Numbered from the stretch's first letter, positions 1 through 8,294 are shown. The stretch is 33,472 nucleotides of DNA from Anaerolineales bacterium (GCA_020060485.1 JAGVAB010000106.1:1-33472), one strand, 5' to 3'. A program made the numbers and translations. Notes: generated by a model from the letters alone, not told the origin.

Positions 1-180
1 CACAAAAAGCTCCCCTTCCCGCAGAAGAATGAATTGGGATTCGTCACGCAAGCAGCGGGGAGGGGAGTTCGAGGGGTGGGGTGAATAAACCCTGGTGATA
101 CACAGACCGTCTTTCGTCCGGCCTTGTGCCATCAATAAAAGAAACAAATGGAAAATTAACTTTGAGAAAGCCCTGACCTT
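1..180 (+). repeat. MITE-like structured repeat, copy A (left end cut by window edge)
   Basis: This stretch matches two other places in the window: 9094-9373 on the same strand and 4552-4841 on the opposite strand. The best conserved block is the GGGTGAATAAA/CGGTGAT-like segment near 78-100 and the AAAATTAACTTTGA segment near 152-166. A central hairpin is visible: 10-22 pairs with 55-67 in 12 of 13 positions, the other being a G-U pair. The left terminus lies outside the window. The right end sits about 75 bases before the start of the membrane protein at 258. Non-coding; the short ORF that crosses it has no support. Confidence 0.6.
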
Positions 181-257
181 CTGCGGCGCAAACATTGGCA
201 GCTCTTGCATCCTGATGGTATCATGTAAAAAAAACAGACGAGAGGCCACACGCACCC

Positions 258-2339
258 ATGCAATTCTTAAAGAAATTGCGCTTTCCTGAATGGAGCATCC
301 CCCTGGGGCTGCTGGCAGTCTGCGCCGCCGCCTACCTGCCCTGGATCCCGCAACTGGGCCTGTACTGGGATGACTGGACCCAGCTTCTCGTCAATCACCT
401 GTATGACCTTTCCACTTACTGGACGTATTTCAGCTTCGACCGGCCTTTCTCGGCCTGGACGCACATCCTCTTTGTGCCCCTGCTGGGCTACAAACCCCTG
501 CATTGGCACTTGTTGAGCTTCTTCCTGCGCTGGCTGACCGTCTGGGGCATGTGGTGGACCTTCAATAAATTATGGCCCAAAGCCAAACCGGCCGTCACCC
601 TGGCCGCCTTTTTGTTCGCCGTGTACCCCTCCTTCAGCCAGCAATCCGATGCAGTCGCCTATCACCAGCACTGGACCCAATACTGCCTGTACTTCCTGTC
701 TCTGGGCAGCATGCTAACAGCTGTGCGCGCCCGGCAGGGCAAACAATTCCGCCGCTTCTGGCTCTTCACCGGTCTGGCGCTGGTCTCGCAGATCCTGCAT
801 CTTTCGATCACCGAATTCTTCATCGGGGTCGAACTCCTGCGGGCAGTCATGCTGTGGTTCCTTATCCTGGAGGAGCCAACCCCCGCCGAAAACAGGCAAG
901 TCCTGTGGACACGCCTGAAACGTCTGGCCATATCCTGGCTGCCCTACCTGCTGGTTGATCTGTCATTCGTATTCTGGCGGCTTTTCCTGTATGCCGGGGC
1001 AAAGAACCAGGCCGCCCTGCTGCTTGAACTGCGGACTGCGCCCCTACCAGCATTTCTTCGCCTGCTGCGCTTTGCCGTCATGGATTCACTTTTCACCCTG
1101 GTCACCGCCTGGGAGAAGGTCTTTGACTTGCGTCTTTTCCAGATCAGCCAGCCGTCCAATCTTTTCTCATGGGGCATGACCGTCCTGACCGCGGCTGGCC
1201 TGACCTTCTACCTGACCCGCCTGAGCCTGGCCAACCAGAAAAGATCCGCCCATGCCGCCTGGCGCTGGCAGGCCCTGCTGCTGGGCGGGCTGGTAGTGCT
1301 GCTTGGGCCAGCCCCCATCTGGGCGGCAGGCAACCAACTGGTCACCCCGCTTTCGGTTGACGTACACACCGACCGCTTCTCAATGGTGGCAATGTATGGC
1401 GCCTGCCTGATCTTTGCCGCCGCTCTCGACTGGCTGGCCAAAGACTGGCAGAAAAAAGCCATCGTGCTGGCTGCTGCGGTTGGTCTGGCAGCCGGCTTCC
1501 ACCTGCGCACCGGCAACGACTTCCGCTGGATCTGGGTCAGCCAGCAGCGTTTTTACTGGCAGCTTTCCTGGCGCGCCCCCTACCTGGAGCCGGGCACTGC
1601 CGTGGTGGTTGAAGATGAGATCCTGCCCCAGCAGGAAAAATTCTCCACATCATCGGCGCTCAACTTCCTTTACCCCCAGCAAAAATACCCGCAGCAAGTG
1701 GCCTACTGGATGTACAGCCTGTACCCGCGCTTTGCGAATGGCTTCTCGGATGATCACCTGCCCGGCTTCCACACCACTCACCGCATTTACGAATTCAATG
1801 CCGCCGCCCCCAACACTATTCTGGTGCAATTTGACCCGGAAAGCACGGCCAGTTGCCTGTGGGTGCTGCGCCCCGAAGACCGCGGCCAGCCGGACATTTC
1901 CCCGTTGATGGATCAGGCCATCCATATATCCAACCTGCAGCGCATCTCCAGTCAATCCCGCGGCCAGCCGCCGGTTGATCTTTTCGGCACAGAACCGCCG
2001 CAGGACTGGTGCTGGTACTTCCAGAAGGCTGATCTGGCCCGTCAATCTGCCGACTGGCCTCAGTTAACCGCTCTGGGAGATGAAGCCCGCGCTTTGGGAT
2101 ACACGCCCACAAGTTCCCCGTCCAACTCGCCTTATGAATGGCTGCCTTTCATTGAAGGCTACCTGCATGAGAAGCGCTGGGATGAGGCAGTGGAATTGAG
2201 CGTCCTCAGCTACCAAACCAAAAAAGAATACGGCAACATGCTCTGCGCTCTCTGGTCGCCTCACACTGCCGCCGGTCAAATTGAAGCCATTGCAGAAATC
2301 GAAACACAAATCGGCTGCTCATTCACCACCAGCGAATGA
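258..2339 (+). CDS. Polytopic membrane protein, GT-C glycosyltransferase-like, paralog 1
   Basis: A 693-residue protein with many hydrophobic helices through about residue 420, then a soluble C-terminal part. Near residues 35-40 the motif LYWDDW follows the first membrane helix; an acidic pair in the first external loop is typical of GT-C glycosyltransferases that use lipid-linked sugars, so a role in envelope glycosylation is inferred but not shown. The last 120 residues (KADLARQ..., EWLPFIEGY...) look like TPR-type helical pairs. It is a paralog of the convergent gene at 2380-4425, sharing YWDDW, HLR.GN.FRW and FSTS.ALN.LYPQQ blocks. The ATG at 258 is preceded by GAGAGG at a rather long spacing. 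The two genes are separated by only 40 bases. Exact function unknown. Confidence 0.8.
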   Translation: MQFLKKLRFPEWSIPLGLLAVCAAAYLPWIPQLGLYWDDWTQLLVNHLYDLSTYWTYFSFDRPFSAWTHILFVPLLGYKPLHWHLLSFFLRWLTVWGMWWTFNKLWPKAKPAVTLAAFLFAVYPSFSQQSDAVAYHQHWTQYCLYFLSLGSMLTAVRARQGKQFRRFWLFTGLALVSQILHLSITEFFIGVELLRAVMLWFLILEEPTPAENRQVLWTRLKRLAISWLPYLLVDLSFVFWRLFLYAGAKNQAALLLELRTAPLPAFLRLLRFAVMDSLFTLVTAWEKVFDLRLFQISQPSNLFSWGMTVLTAAGLTFYLTRLSLANQKRSAHAAWRWQALLLGGLVVLLGPAPIWAAGNQLVTPLSVDVHTDRFSMVAMYGACLIFAAALDWLAKDWQKKAIVLAAAVGLAAGFHLRTGNDFRWIWVSQQRFYWQLSWRAPYLEPGTAVVVEDEILPQQEKFSTSSALNFLYPQQKYPQQVAYWMYSLYPRFANGFSDDHLPGFHTTHRIYEFNAAAPNTILVQFDPESTASCLWVLRPEDRGQPDISPLMDQAIHISNLQRISSQSRGQPPVDLFGTEPPQDWCWYFQKADLARQSADWPQLTALGDEARALGYTPTSSPSNSPYEWLPFIEGYLHEKRWDEAVELSVLSYQTKKEYGNMLCALWSPHTAAGQIEAIAEIETQIGCSFTTSE

Positions 2340-2379
2340 GGACACCTCCCCTGTTTTTTGCATACCAACAAAATCTTGG

Positions 2380-4425
2380 TTAATGGACGCAGCCCAGGGA
2401 CGCAAACACCTGCTGGCGAGCTTCCATACCGGCAGCATCCGCCGGTTCCAGACTGCTCCATAGATTGCACAGCATCCCGCCATATTTGGGGTCTTGCTGG
2501 TTAGCGGCCAGACTCAGGTCAAGCGCCTTTTCCCATTCAGCGGTGCGGGCATAGGCCTCAATGAAGGGCAGCCATTCCCGCGGCACATTGGATGAGCGCG
2601 CCGAGGGGTCAAATCCCTGGGCCAAAGCCCGGTCACCCAGGGCGGCAGCCTGCTGCCAATCCCCATTCTGGCGAGCCAGGTCGGCTTTTTGATACAGATA
2701 ACACCAGCCCTGTTCCGGCTGCGGACCAAACAGATCCAGCGGCGGGCTGGCTTCTTCAGGGGCAGAACTGGCGATGCGCTCGAAATTGGTCAGCGAAAGC
2801 CAGCGCTTGCTCAACTCGGAAAGGTAGGGGTTGGCGCTGTCCTGCGGCCCCAGCACCCACCAGCAATTGCTGCGCTGCGGATCAAAATGGACAAAAACAC
2901 TGTTATTGGTATTGCCGCGGAAACTGAAGGAGCGGAAAGCTGCATTCAACCCATCCCCATCAGGATTGGGCTGACGTTCGCTGAACCGCGGATTCAAGGT
3001 GTAGGCCCAATATGCCACGTGTTCGCGATTGGGCTGCTGGGGATAGAGCAGGTTCAAGGCCGCCGAAGTGGAAAACAAGCCTTGATCAGGAAAAGGTTCG
3101 TCCTCAAAGAACACCGCCGTATCGGGGGCCAGATAGGGCGCCCGCCAGTAAAGCTGCCAGTAGAAGGAATGCTGCGAAGCCCAAACCCAGCGAAATTCAT
3201 TGCCCACGCGCAGGTGATACCCGCTGCACAGCCCGACCAGCACAGCCATGAGCAAGGCGCTCTGCCGCCAACTGCGGGACAGCCAGGTGAGAAAAGCCAC
3301 CACCGCCAGGCTGGCCCCAAACATGCCGGGCAGAGCATAGCGGTTGGCATGAAAATCATCCAGCACCCGGCGGCCAATGGCCCAGGCCGGGAAACTGCCC
3401 AGCACAGCCGCCGCCAGACCAATCACCACCGCCTGGATCATCCAGCGCTGTTCGTCTGTTGCTTTGGTCTCCGGCAAACCCAGCTTCCACAAAAAGAAAA
3501 CCAGCAGCGCCGCACAAATTGCAGCCACCGCCCAGGAAAACATGGTGAAAGGCGGTATGCTTTCAGCCAAGCCCAGGCCAAACACCGGTGCCCAGCTTCC
3601 CAACAGCACATACAGCGTATCCGCAGCCACAACCTTGCCCCATTCCAGGGCAGTTTGCAGCGGGGCACTGAAAAAATTGAAAACCGTACTGGCCCGGTAG
3701 GGATCATCGCCCGGCAGGGGCATGAGGAACATGCGCCAGATCACATAGCCCGCAAAAGCCGTCAGGTAAACCACATAGCGTTTGACGGTTTCCCACAGGC
3801 GCAACTTCCACTGCGCTTGATATTCTCCCACCAGGAACCAGATCACCAGCGGCTGAACAAGCAGCACGCCCACGAAATATTCCGTAACCGTCAATTGCAC
3901 TGCGGTCAGCAGCAGCGATAGCAAGGTGAACAGCCAGTACTGCTTCGGGCGGCGGATGGCAGTGATCATCGCCCCCATCGCCAGAAAATACAGGCTGTAT
4001 TGCAGCCACTGCTGGTGGAAGGTAACCGCAATCGGCTGCTGGGTAAACACCGGATACGCCACAAACAATAACGCCGCCAAAGCCACCTGCCGCCGGACTT
4101 GCGGCCACAACTGGCCAAAACACCACCACATGCTCACCCCGGCCGCCCAGCGCAGCAAAAGGTTCAGGAACTGCCAGGCTACGCGTTGATTGCCAATCAA
4201 TGAGACAAATAGAATATGCGTCCAGCCCGACCACGGCCGGTCACCGGCATAATAGGTCAGATAACCGGGAAAACCATGCAGCACATTGACCGCAGTCTTG
4301 GCCCAATCATCCCAGTAAAAACCGAGCCTGTTTGCCTGCAAGCCAAAGGCCAGCAGACAAACCACCAGCAAGACCAGCGGAAAACTCCAGGCAGGAAAAC
4401 GAATGGTGGAAAGACGTTTGATCAT
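2380..4425 (-). CDS. Polytopic membrane protein, GT-C glycosyltransferase-like, paralog 2
   Basis: A 681-residue membrane protein, colinear with the product of 258-2339 and clearly its paralog: GFYWDDW near residues 35-41, VGNEFRWVWASQ, FSTSAALNLLYPQQ and a C-terminal KADLARQNGDWQQA / EWLPFIEAY segment. As in the paralog, about a dozen predicted membrane helices are followed by a soluble, TPR-like C-terminus. The DD pair after the first helix suggests the GT-C fold; donor, acceptor and even enzymatic activity are unproven. The start ATG (4425-4423) has only a weak GAG element upstream. The gene lies tail to tail with its paralog, and a reversed copy of the MITE-like repeat sits about 125 bases upstream. 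The large plus-strand ORF over this gene is a shadow. Confidence 0.8.
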   Translation of the reverse strand: MIKRLSTIRFPAWSFPLVLLVVCLLAFGLQANRLGFYWDDWAKTAVNVLHGFPGYLTYYAGDRPWSGWTHILFVSLIGNQRVAWQFLNLLLRWAAGVSMWWCFGQLWPQVRRQVALAALLFVAYPVFTQQPIAVTFHQQWLQYSLYFLAMGAMITAIRRPKQYWLFTLLSLLLTAVQLTVTEYFVGVLLVQPLVIWFLVGEYQAQWKLRLWETVKRYVVYLTAFAGYVIWRMFLMPLPGDDPYRASTVFNFFSAPLQTALEWGKVVAADTLYVLLGSWAPVFGLGLAESIPPFTMFSWAVAAICAALLVFFLWKLGLPETKATDEQRWMIQAVVIGLAAAVLGSFPAWAIGRRVLDDFHANRYALPGMFGASLAVVAFLTWLSRSWRQSALLMAVLVGLCSGYHLRVGNEFRWVWASQHSFYWQLYWRAPYLAPDTAVFFEDEPFPDQGLFSTSAALNLLYPQQPNREHVAYWAYTLNPRFSERQPNPDGDGLNAAFRSFSFRGNTNNSVFVHFDPQRSNCWWVLGPQDSANPYLSELSKRWLSLTNFERIASSAPEEASPPLDLFGPQPEQGWCYLYQKADLARQNGDWQQAAALGDRALAQGFDPSARSSNVPREWLPFIEAYARTAEWEKALDLSLAANQQDPKYGGMLCNLWSSLEPADAAGMEARQQVFASLGCVH

Positions 4426-4551
4426 TGAAAGAATTCTCGAACCCTACACAATTTCCTGATGGGATTAAGATCAACAAAACACGATACAAATCCAGACCAA
4501 TTTCGAAATTAACTATAACCTCTTTTACAATTGTTGTCATCCTTGATGCGG
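4426..4551. other. AT-rich upstream region of paralog 2
   Basis: This is the leader of the minus-strand membrane protein, between its start and the end of repeat copy B. It is AT-rich compared with the flanking genes and has no convincing ORF. No clear promoter pair could be fixed by eye. Confidence 0.3.
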
Positions 4552-4841
4552 CAATTTCTCATGGCCTTCTCAAAGTTAATTTTCTGTTCCCTTATCTTAA
4601 TGATGACGCCAAATCACAGGCCAAATAAGCCCTGGTTTGCGTATATCGCCGAGTTTTCTGCTCAACACAGCACAAGAAGCTCCCCTTCCCCGGCCGGTAC
4701 GCCAGGAATGAAAATTGGATCAATACCGGGGGAAGGATGATGGGAGGGGGTAAATCATCACCGGTATTTTGCAACTGATTTGGGCTGGATGTACGCCACT
4801 GCTTTCGAAAATCTCTTTTGTCAAGCTTTCTTGAGAATGCC
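4552..4841 (-). repeat. MITE-like structured repeat, copy B (full length, reversed)
   Basis: About 290 bases that align, reverse-complemented, along the whole of copy C (9094-9373). Matching blocks include AAAATTAACTTTGAGAAGGCC, TTTTGCAAC/CTGGATG and TTTCTTGAGAATG. The right terminus keeps TGAGAATG; the left terminus is decayed (CAATTTCTCA for GTCATTCTCA). A central GC-rich hairpin (about 4686-4699 with 4724-4735) is kept although its bases differ from the other copies. Its gene-proximal end faces the start of the 2380-4425 gene, as copy A faces the 258-2339 gene. Confidence 0.65.
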
Positions 4842-5004
4842 ATAGGCATTTTCGCGCCGCCTGGCATCCCGTCTCGCCTGCCCCAAAGCAGATTCCCAAC
4901 TCGTTTTACCAATGCACAATAGGCCTAGCTGTGGCGGTATGACAGACAAAAATGCCATATATTGGGGAAAAAGTGGCAATTTCCATAAAAAACGTGTAAA
5001 ATAA

Positions 5005-5025
5005 GTCTGTTAGACTGCAACAGAC
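5005..5025. promoter_or_regulatory. Inverted repeat upstream of coiled-coil gene
   Basis: GTCTGTT and AACAGAC form a perfect 7-bp inverted repeat around 7 bases, just after a TAAAAT that may act as a -10 box (4997-5002). It may be an operator or a leader hairpin; nothing more can be said from sequence. Confidence 0.3.
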
Positions 5026-5068
5026 GGATGATAGGATCAGATGGATTGGAAGGGGCTCCCTGACGATT

Positions 5069-5854
5069 GTGGACAACGATAACTTGATCATCAGTCTGGT
5101 ATCCGGAGCAGTTGCGGGGACATTGATCGCGATCACCGACCGGCTGTTGGACGATAGAAAGAAGGTCAAGAGCCAGCTCGTTTCTTTGCGCAGCCAGGCA
5201 GAACGCACGCGTGGCGAGACGGCGCGTCTGTCCAGAAAAGATCTGGAATTCAAACGGCGCTTTGAATTGCTGGAAGCATCGCTGGCCGAGACCAAATACC
5301 ATCTGGCGCCCAGCATCAACGAAAACGTTGTTTACGATGGAACTGACGGCATCGAAGGCTTTGACGTGGTTGCCATAGGACGCAGAAACAACTGCCATTT
5401 TTTCAACAACAAGGTCTTGATCATCGACCGCATGGGCAAGAAGGGAGTTTGCCAGCTTCAACTGCGCAAATACACCGTGGCTGGCCAGGAATATGACTTT
5501 TTTGCCGCATCCCCCAACGGCTGGAGCAAACGGCGCCTGCGGGTCAGCTTTGAGGCCCGCGTGCTGGATGGCGAGCACGCCCTATCCCTGGCGTTCACCA
5601 CTTTCCATGAAAACCGCCTGCTCGGCAAACAGGAATTGAACATCACCGCCACAGACTGGGAAATGCACGACCTCTATTTTGAAGTGCCCGCCCGTCAGGA
5701 TTGCCTGCTGCAAATCGTCGATCTCTTCCAGTCCCGCTCCGGCGATTTGCAGATCCGCAACCTGGTGCTGGCCGAACAAGCCCGCCATCCACAAACCAAT
5801 GTTTCAAGGATTTCGGAAGACGATCTGGATGCGCTGATGCGCGCGGAGAACTAA
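5069..5854 (+). CDS. Hypothetical protein with N-terminal hydrophobic segment, coiled coil and beta-rich domain
   Basis: A 261-residue protein starting with GTG at 5069. Residues 5-23 (LIISLVSGAVAGTLIAI) are hydrophobic and could anchor the protein; residues 28-75 are rich in charged heptads and look like a coiled coil. Residues 75-235 look like an all-beta domain with alternating hydrophobics, perhaps a jelly-roll. A closing segment (ISEDDLDALMRAEN) is acidic. I do not recognise a family. It stands alone, with its own terminator at 5890-5917, and follows a repeat-rich intergenic region. No catalytic motif is visible. Confidence 0.7.
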   Translation: MDNDNLIISLVSGAVAGTLIAITDRLLDDRKKVKSQLVSLRSQAERTRGETARLSRKDLEFKRRFELLEASLAETKYHLAPSINENVVYDGTDGIEGFDVVAIGRRNNCHFFNNKVLIIDRMGKKGVCQLQLRKYTVAGQEYDFFAASPNGWSKRRLRVSFEARVLDGEHALSLAFTTFHENRLLGKQELNITATDWEMHDLYFEVPARQDCLLQIVDLFQSRSGDLQIRNLVLAEQARHPQTNVSRISEDDLDALMRAEN

Positions 5855-5889
5855 AACCAAGTTACTGCATGGCATCACACACCCCGCGG

Positions 5890-5917
5890 CCGGAGCGATC
5901 ATTGCGCCGGTCTTTTT
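5890..5917 (+). terminator. Rho-independent terminator after 5069-5854 gene
   Basis: CCGGAGC (5890-5896) and GCGCCGG (5904-5910) form a stem with one A-G mismatch and a 7-base loop, followed by TCTTTTT. It lies 35 bases after the stop codon. Confidence 0.65.
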
Positions 5918-5977
5918 ATGTTTTGCTGCCGTTCACGTTCATTTGCCAGGGCATCATTTCAGCAAGCAGTGTCTTAA

Positions 5978-6205
5978 GGTAAGCTGCTGAAAATACAAAC
6001 CTTCACAAAGGCCGAACCATTTTTGGAAAGCATCTATCCTGCCCTTCTGAAAGATGAAGTGAAGAATAACCTGATCCTGGGCGCTGCCGGTCAGACGATG
6101 CAAATACCGGATGTGTATCTCAACCCGCCAGTGAAGTTGGCGCTGGGTCGGGCGGCGGAACGCCGTCCGACGAGAAAAAGAATGGATGCGCAGGAAAAGC
6201 CGTAA
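5978..6205 (+). pseudogene. Possible N-terminal remnant of a GNAT-family protein
   Basis: In the frame open from 5978, the translated stretch LKIQTFTKAEPFL...LLKDEVKNNLILG resembles the start of GNAT-type proteins that read FL...E..NNLILG. After about 35 residues the resemblance ends and the reading runs into a basic tail (RPTRKRMDAQEKP) and a stop at 6203-6205. No ATG or good ribosome binding site precedes it; TTG at 6023 is the only listed start. A 9-bp hairpin with a GAA loop lies at 6149-6169. I read it as a broken gene next to the cassette-like region, but a short real gene is possible. Confidence 0.3.
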
Positions 6206-6220
6206 GATGCCGCTGAGTCC

Positions 6221-6250
6221 CTAGCGTCAGGTGCACGTTATGTTAGCCGC
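6221..6250 (-). other. attC-like half site after the 4-TM protein gene
   Basis: Read on the minus strand, GGCTAACATAACGTGCACC and then TGACGC resemble the 5' half of an integron attC site (core with TAAC, then an L''-like box). It lies 53 bases past the stop of the gene at 6302-6793. The matching 3' half is not evident further along, so the site is either truncated or not an attC. Confidence 0.35.
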
Positions 6251-6301
6251 CAAGTGATATGCACTCTCTTGCAAGGCTATGGTTCTAATTTTTAACAAAA
6301 A

Positions 6302-6793
6302 TCATCTGCGGAATAGTACGAAGTAAGATATGACCGTGCTCATTGCTGTCAGACCTATTCCAGCCATTGTGCCGATTGGAATAGATACCAAGATATGCTT
6401 CTTCATTGACTCACGACCTATGGCGTCAGGTAAGTTTAAGAACTGTGGGCGCCACACCGAAAGTACCAAGCCATCAATTATTACGCTATCAAAAACAAAA
6501 AGGATTATATAGTGCCCAAAATTCAGAAGGAAAAGCGAGAAGAAGCTGAGTACAATATTTTCACGCACCAGTCCAAAATAATTTGCCAAACATTGGAATC
6601 CCACAATGCTGATGAGCAATATTAACATATTGAGATAACCACTGAGTGGAATATGCTCTTTTAACGTCCCATCTTGTTTTCTGGCGGTGTAGACGAGCCC
6701 TGTTCTAAAGACCGCAAAAACATAAGCACAAAAAGCTATAAAGCCAATAACGCTCCAGAGGATAAGGTAGTAAAACACCATCTCCAATGTCAT
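6302..6793 (-). CDS. Hypothetical 4-TM membrane protein (possible integron cassette gene)
   Basis: A 163-residue protein with four hydrophobic stretches at about residues 6-28, 51-72, 82-104 and 132-158, and short charged loops (RKQDGTLKEH; RESMKKH). The ATG (6793) has a good AAGGAG site. No family recognised. The gene is visibly more AT-rich than neighbouring genes, and it is separated from the next minus-strand gene upstream by an attC-like element (6816-6957), which together suggest it arrived as a gene cassette. The protein may be a small inner-membrane protein; its function is not deducible. Confidence 0.65.
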   Translation of the reverse strand: MTLEMVFYYLILWSVIGFIAFCAYVFAVFRTGLVYTARKQDGTLKEHIPLSGYLNMLILLISIVGFQCLANYFGLVRENIVLSFFSLFLLNFGHYIILFVFDSVIIDGLVLSVWRPQFLNLPDAIGRESMKKHILVSIPIGTMAGIGLTAMSTVISYFVLFRR

Positions 6794-6815
6794 ATCTTAT
6801 CTCCTTGATTGTGGC

Positions 6816-6957
6816 GGCTAACGGCTTGCGTTACCCGCACTGGGGCGGGCGTGGACAATGCTTGGGAGCACGCGGAGCGAAAACCCGTAGCCACGCTTTG
6901 CGAAATGCTCAAAAATGCGACAGAATCCCACCAGTCGGCTTAAGCGCTTGGTTAGCG
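6816..6957 (-). other. attC-like recombination site between two minus-strand genes
   Basis: On the minus strand the element runs from CGCTAAC (6957-6951) to GTTAGCC (6822-6816), about 142 bases. The ends are complementary (CTAAC/GTTAG) and the next boxes, AAGCGCTTAAGCCG and GCGGGTAACGCAAGC, are partly complementary, as L'' and L' boxes of attC sites are. The stop codon of the upstream GNAT gene (TAA) lies inside the first core box, and the next gene begins 22 bases after the second, both typical of cassettes. The GTTAGCC core departs from the GTTRRRY consensus, so this is a likely but not certain attC. Confidence 0.5.
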
Positions 6958-7380
6958 GTTCGCTTCGAGTTTCTTGAAGAAGAACAATTCGGGATCCCCG
7001 TCATCCAAATTATGTACAACACCACTCGGTTCATATGACATCCTGTGCATGAGTGCTTTCATTGGCTCATTGGATTCATTGGTTGACGTAAACAGTTTCC
7101 CTGTCTTGCATATCGCTTCGAGATGCGAGACTAGCGCGGTGCCCACTCCCTTCCGTCGGCTCATCTCTGCAACGATCAACATGGAGATGAATCCCTGCGA
7201 GAAAAAAGTGTACTCGAGTACGGCATACCCTGTCACCGCATCATCGACCATGGCTACAAAAGCACTGGCCCCTGACACCCACTCGCGAATGTGCCGTCTC
7301 CGGTTCTCATCGTGTGCTGCCTCGTGATCAACGGCTATGATCGCATCAATATCGGCTCGTGTTGCCTTACGTATCTTCAT
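6952..7380 (-). CDS. GNAT-family N-acetyltransferase (possible integron cassette gene)
   Basis: A 142-residue protein of usual GNAT length. MKIRKATRADIDAI is the standard opening strand and helix; MLIVAEMSRRKGVGTAL (about 66-83) is motif A with the RRKGVG acetyl-CoA pyrophosphate loop. It should transfer an acetyl group from acetyl-CoA to an amine; the substrate cannot be told. The ATG at 7380 is preceded by GGAGAGG. Its stop codon lies within the attC-like core at 6951-6957, as in integron cassettes, and acetyltransferases are frequent cassette cargo. A plausible promoter lies at 7486-7514 on the same strand. Confidence 0.85.
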   Translation of the reverse strand: MKIRKATRADIDAIIAVDHEAAHDENRRRHIREWVSGASAFVAMVDDAVTGYAVLEYTFFSQGFISMLIVAEMSRRKGVGTALVSHLEAICKTGKLFTSTNESNEPMKALMHRMSYEPSGVVHNLDDGDPELFFFKKLEANR

Positions 7381-7400
7381 TATTCCTCTCCGCCAACAAC

Positions 7401-7460
7401 ATCTATACAGAAAATATCCGTATCTAACTGATTATATACAGAAGTATCCTGTATAATCAG
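7401..7460. promoter_or_regulatory. Palindrome and direct repeats with TATAAT on both strands
   Basis: CTGATTATATACAG (7428-7441) and CTGTATAATCAG (7449-7460) form an inverted repeat around 7 bases. TATAAT occurs on both strands within it (7452-7457 plus; 7436-7431 minus). Upstream, CTATACAGAAAATATCCGTAT (7403-7423, given here in two halves around AAAATAT) partly repeats the TATACAGAAGTATCCTGTAT block. It could be an operator shared by the divergent genes on both sides. Confidence 0.4.
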
Positions 7461-7485
7461 AGTGTATCAAGATGATCATACGATC

Positions 7486-7514
7486 ATTATAAAGCCGTCA
7501 GATATTGCATGCAA
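7486..7514 (-). promoter_or_regulatory. Predicted promoter for the minus-strand GNAT gene
   Basis: On the minus strand TTGCAT (7514-7509) and TATAAT (7491-7486) are separated by 17 bases. It lies about 105 bases upstream of the GNAT start at 7380, with the 7428-7460 palindrome between them. Confidence 0.5.
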
Positions 7515-7667
7515 AAAAAGCAGGCTGTCATACCTTCCGTCATTCCTTGTTTGTTCTTGTCTGTAGTTTTCATCCTTACACAAGCTTTATCGGGTTGCGC
7601 CAAATTTTCCTCAATTTGTGCTGGCTAACGAAATTTTTTGGATGAGGTACTAGAATGGAGAGCCCTT

Positions 7668-8294
7668 ATGTTGAATAATCCGCAAGCAACCCAGGCTGCA
7701 CTGAACATTCTGCGCAGCGGTGAACCTTTCCAGTGGTATGTCATCACCCTGCTGGCATTGGTGGTCTATGTCTATTTCAACGAGATTTCCAAAAAGAACT
7801 GGAAAGGTGTGGCCGCCGGCCTGTCCTTGTACGCAGTGCACTGGTTCTTTGAGATCCTCAACGCCCTCATCCAGCATTTCAGCGGCCACGCCCTGTGGAC
7901 CGTGCCAACCGGCACTGCCTTCCTGCTGCTGGTGGGCGTGGGTATCGAGTTGAGCCTGATGTTCTCGGTTGCCGGTCTGGTCTTCAGCAAATTGCTGCCG
8001 GCCGACCCCAAGGCCAAAATCCTGGGGATCAACAACCGGCTCTTCATCGCGGTTGCCAACGCAGCCTTCTTTTCCATCTTCGAGATTTTTCTGGCCAAAA
8101 CCCCGGCCTTTGTGTGGGTTTACCCCTGGTGGGGGGCATTCACCGTCTTCCTGACCGTGTATATTCCTTTCTTTGTGGTTTCCATGTACAGCTACGACTG
8201 GCAGCCCAAAGTCCAGCGCAGGGTGATCGGCGCCCTGTTTGGCGTGGACATCATCATGCTGGTGGTTTTTGCCGGTCTCCTGCAATGGATATAG
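7668..8294 (+). CDS. Hypothetical 6-TM integral membrane protein
   Basis: A 208-residue protein if it starts at ATG 7668, which has GGAG seven bases upstream; a TTG at 7638 in the same frame would add ten residues but has no better site. Six hydrophobic helices cover most of the chain (about 22-40, 49-68, 80-107, 122-142, 150-170, 185-205), with short polar loops and several aromatic residues (W at GALW, WVYPWW). No family recognised. Codon use matches the neighbouring chromosomal genes. It is followed by a promoter-like pair and a small gene, so it is probably transcribed alone. Confidence 0.75.
   Translation: MLNNPQATQAALNILRSGEPFQWYVITLLALVVYVYFNEISKKNWKGVAAGLSLYAVHWFFEILNALIQHFSGHALWTVPTGTAFLLLVGVGIELSLMFSVAGLVFSKLLPADPKAKILGINNRLFIAVANAAFFSIFEIFLAKTPAFVWVYPWWGAFTVFLTVYIPFFVVSMYSYDWQPKVQRRVIGALFGVDIIMLVVFAGLLQWI

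Noticed and set aside
95..289. 64-residue ORF at the window start
   Set aside because: It lies in repeat copy A and runs into the next gene; no ribosome site and no similarity between copies in this frame.
2689..3921. 410-residue ORF on the plus strand over the paralog 2 gene
   Set aside because: It lies wholly inside a better minus-strand gene with clear homology to its paralog, has high-charge, low-hydrophobic composition and no ribosome site.
7401..7460. CRISPR-like repeat
   Set aside because: Only two imperfect repeats with no spacer pattern; palindrome and promoter explain it better.
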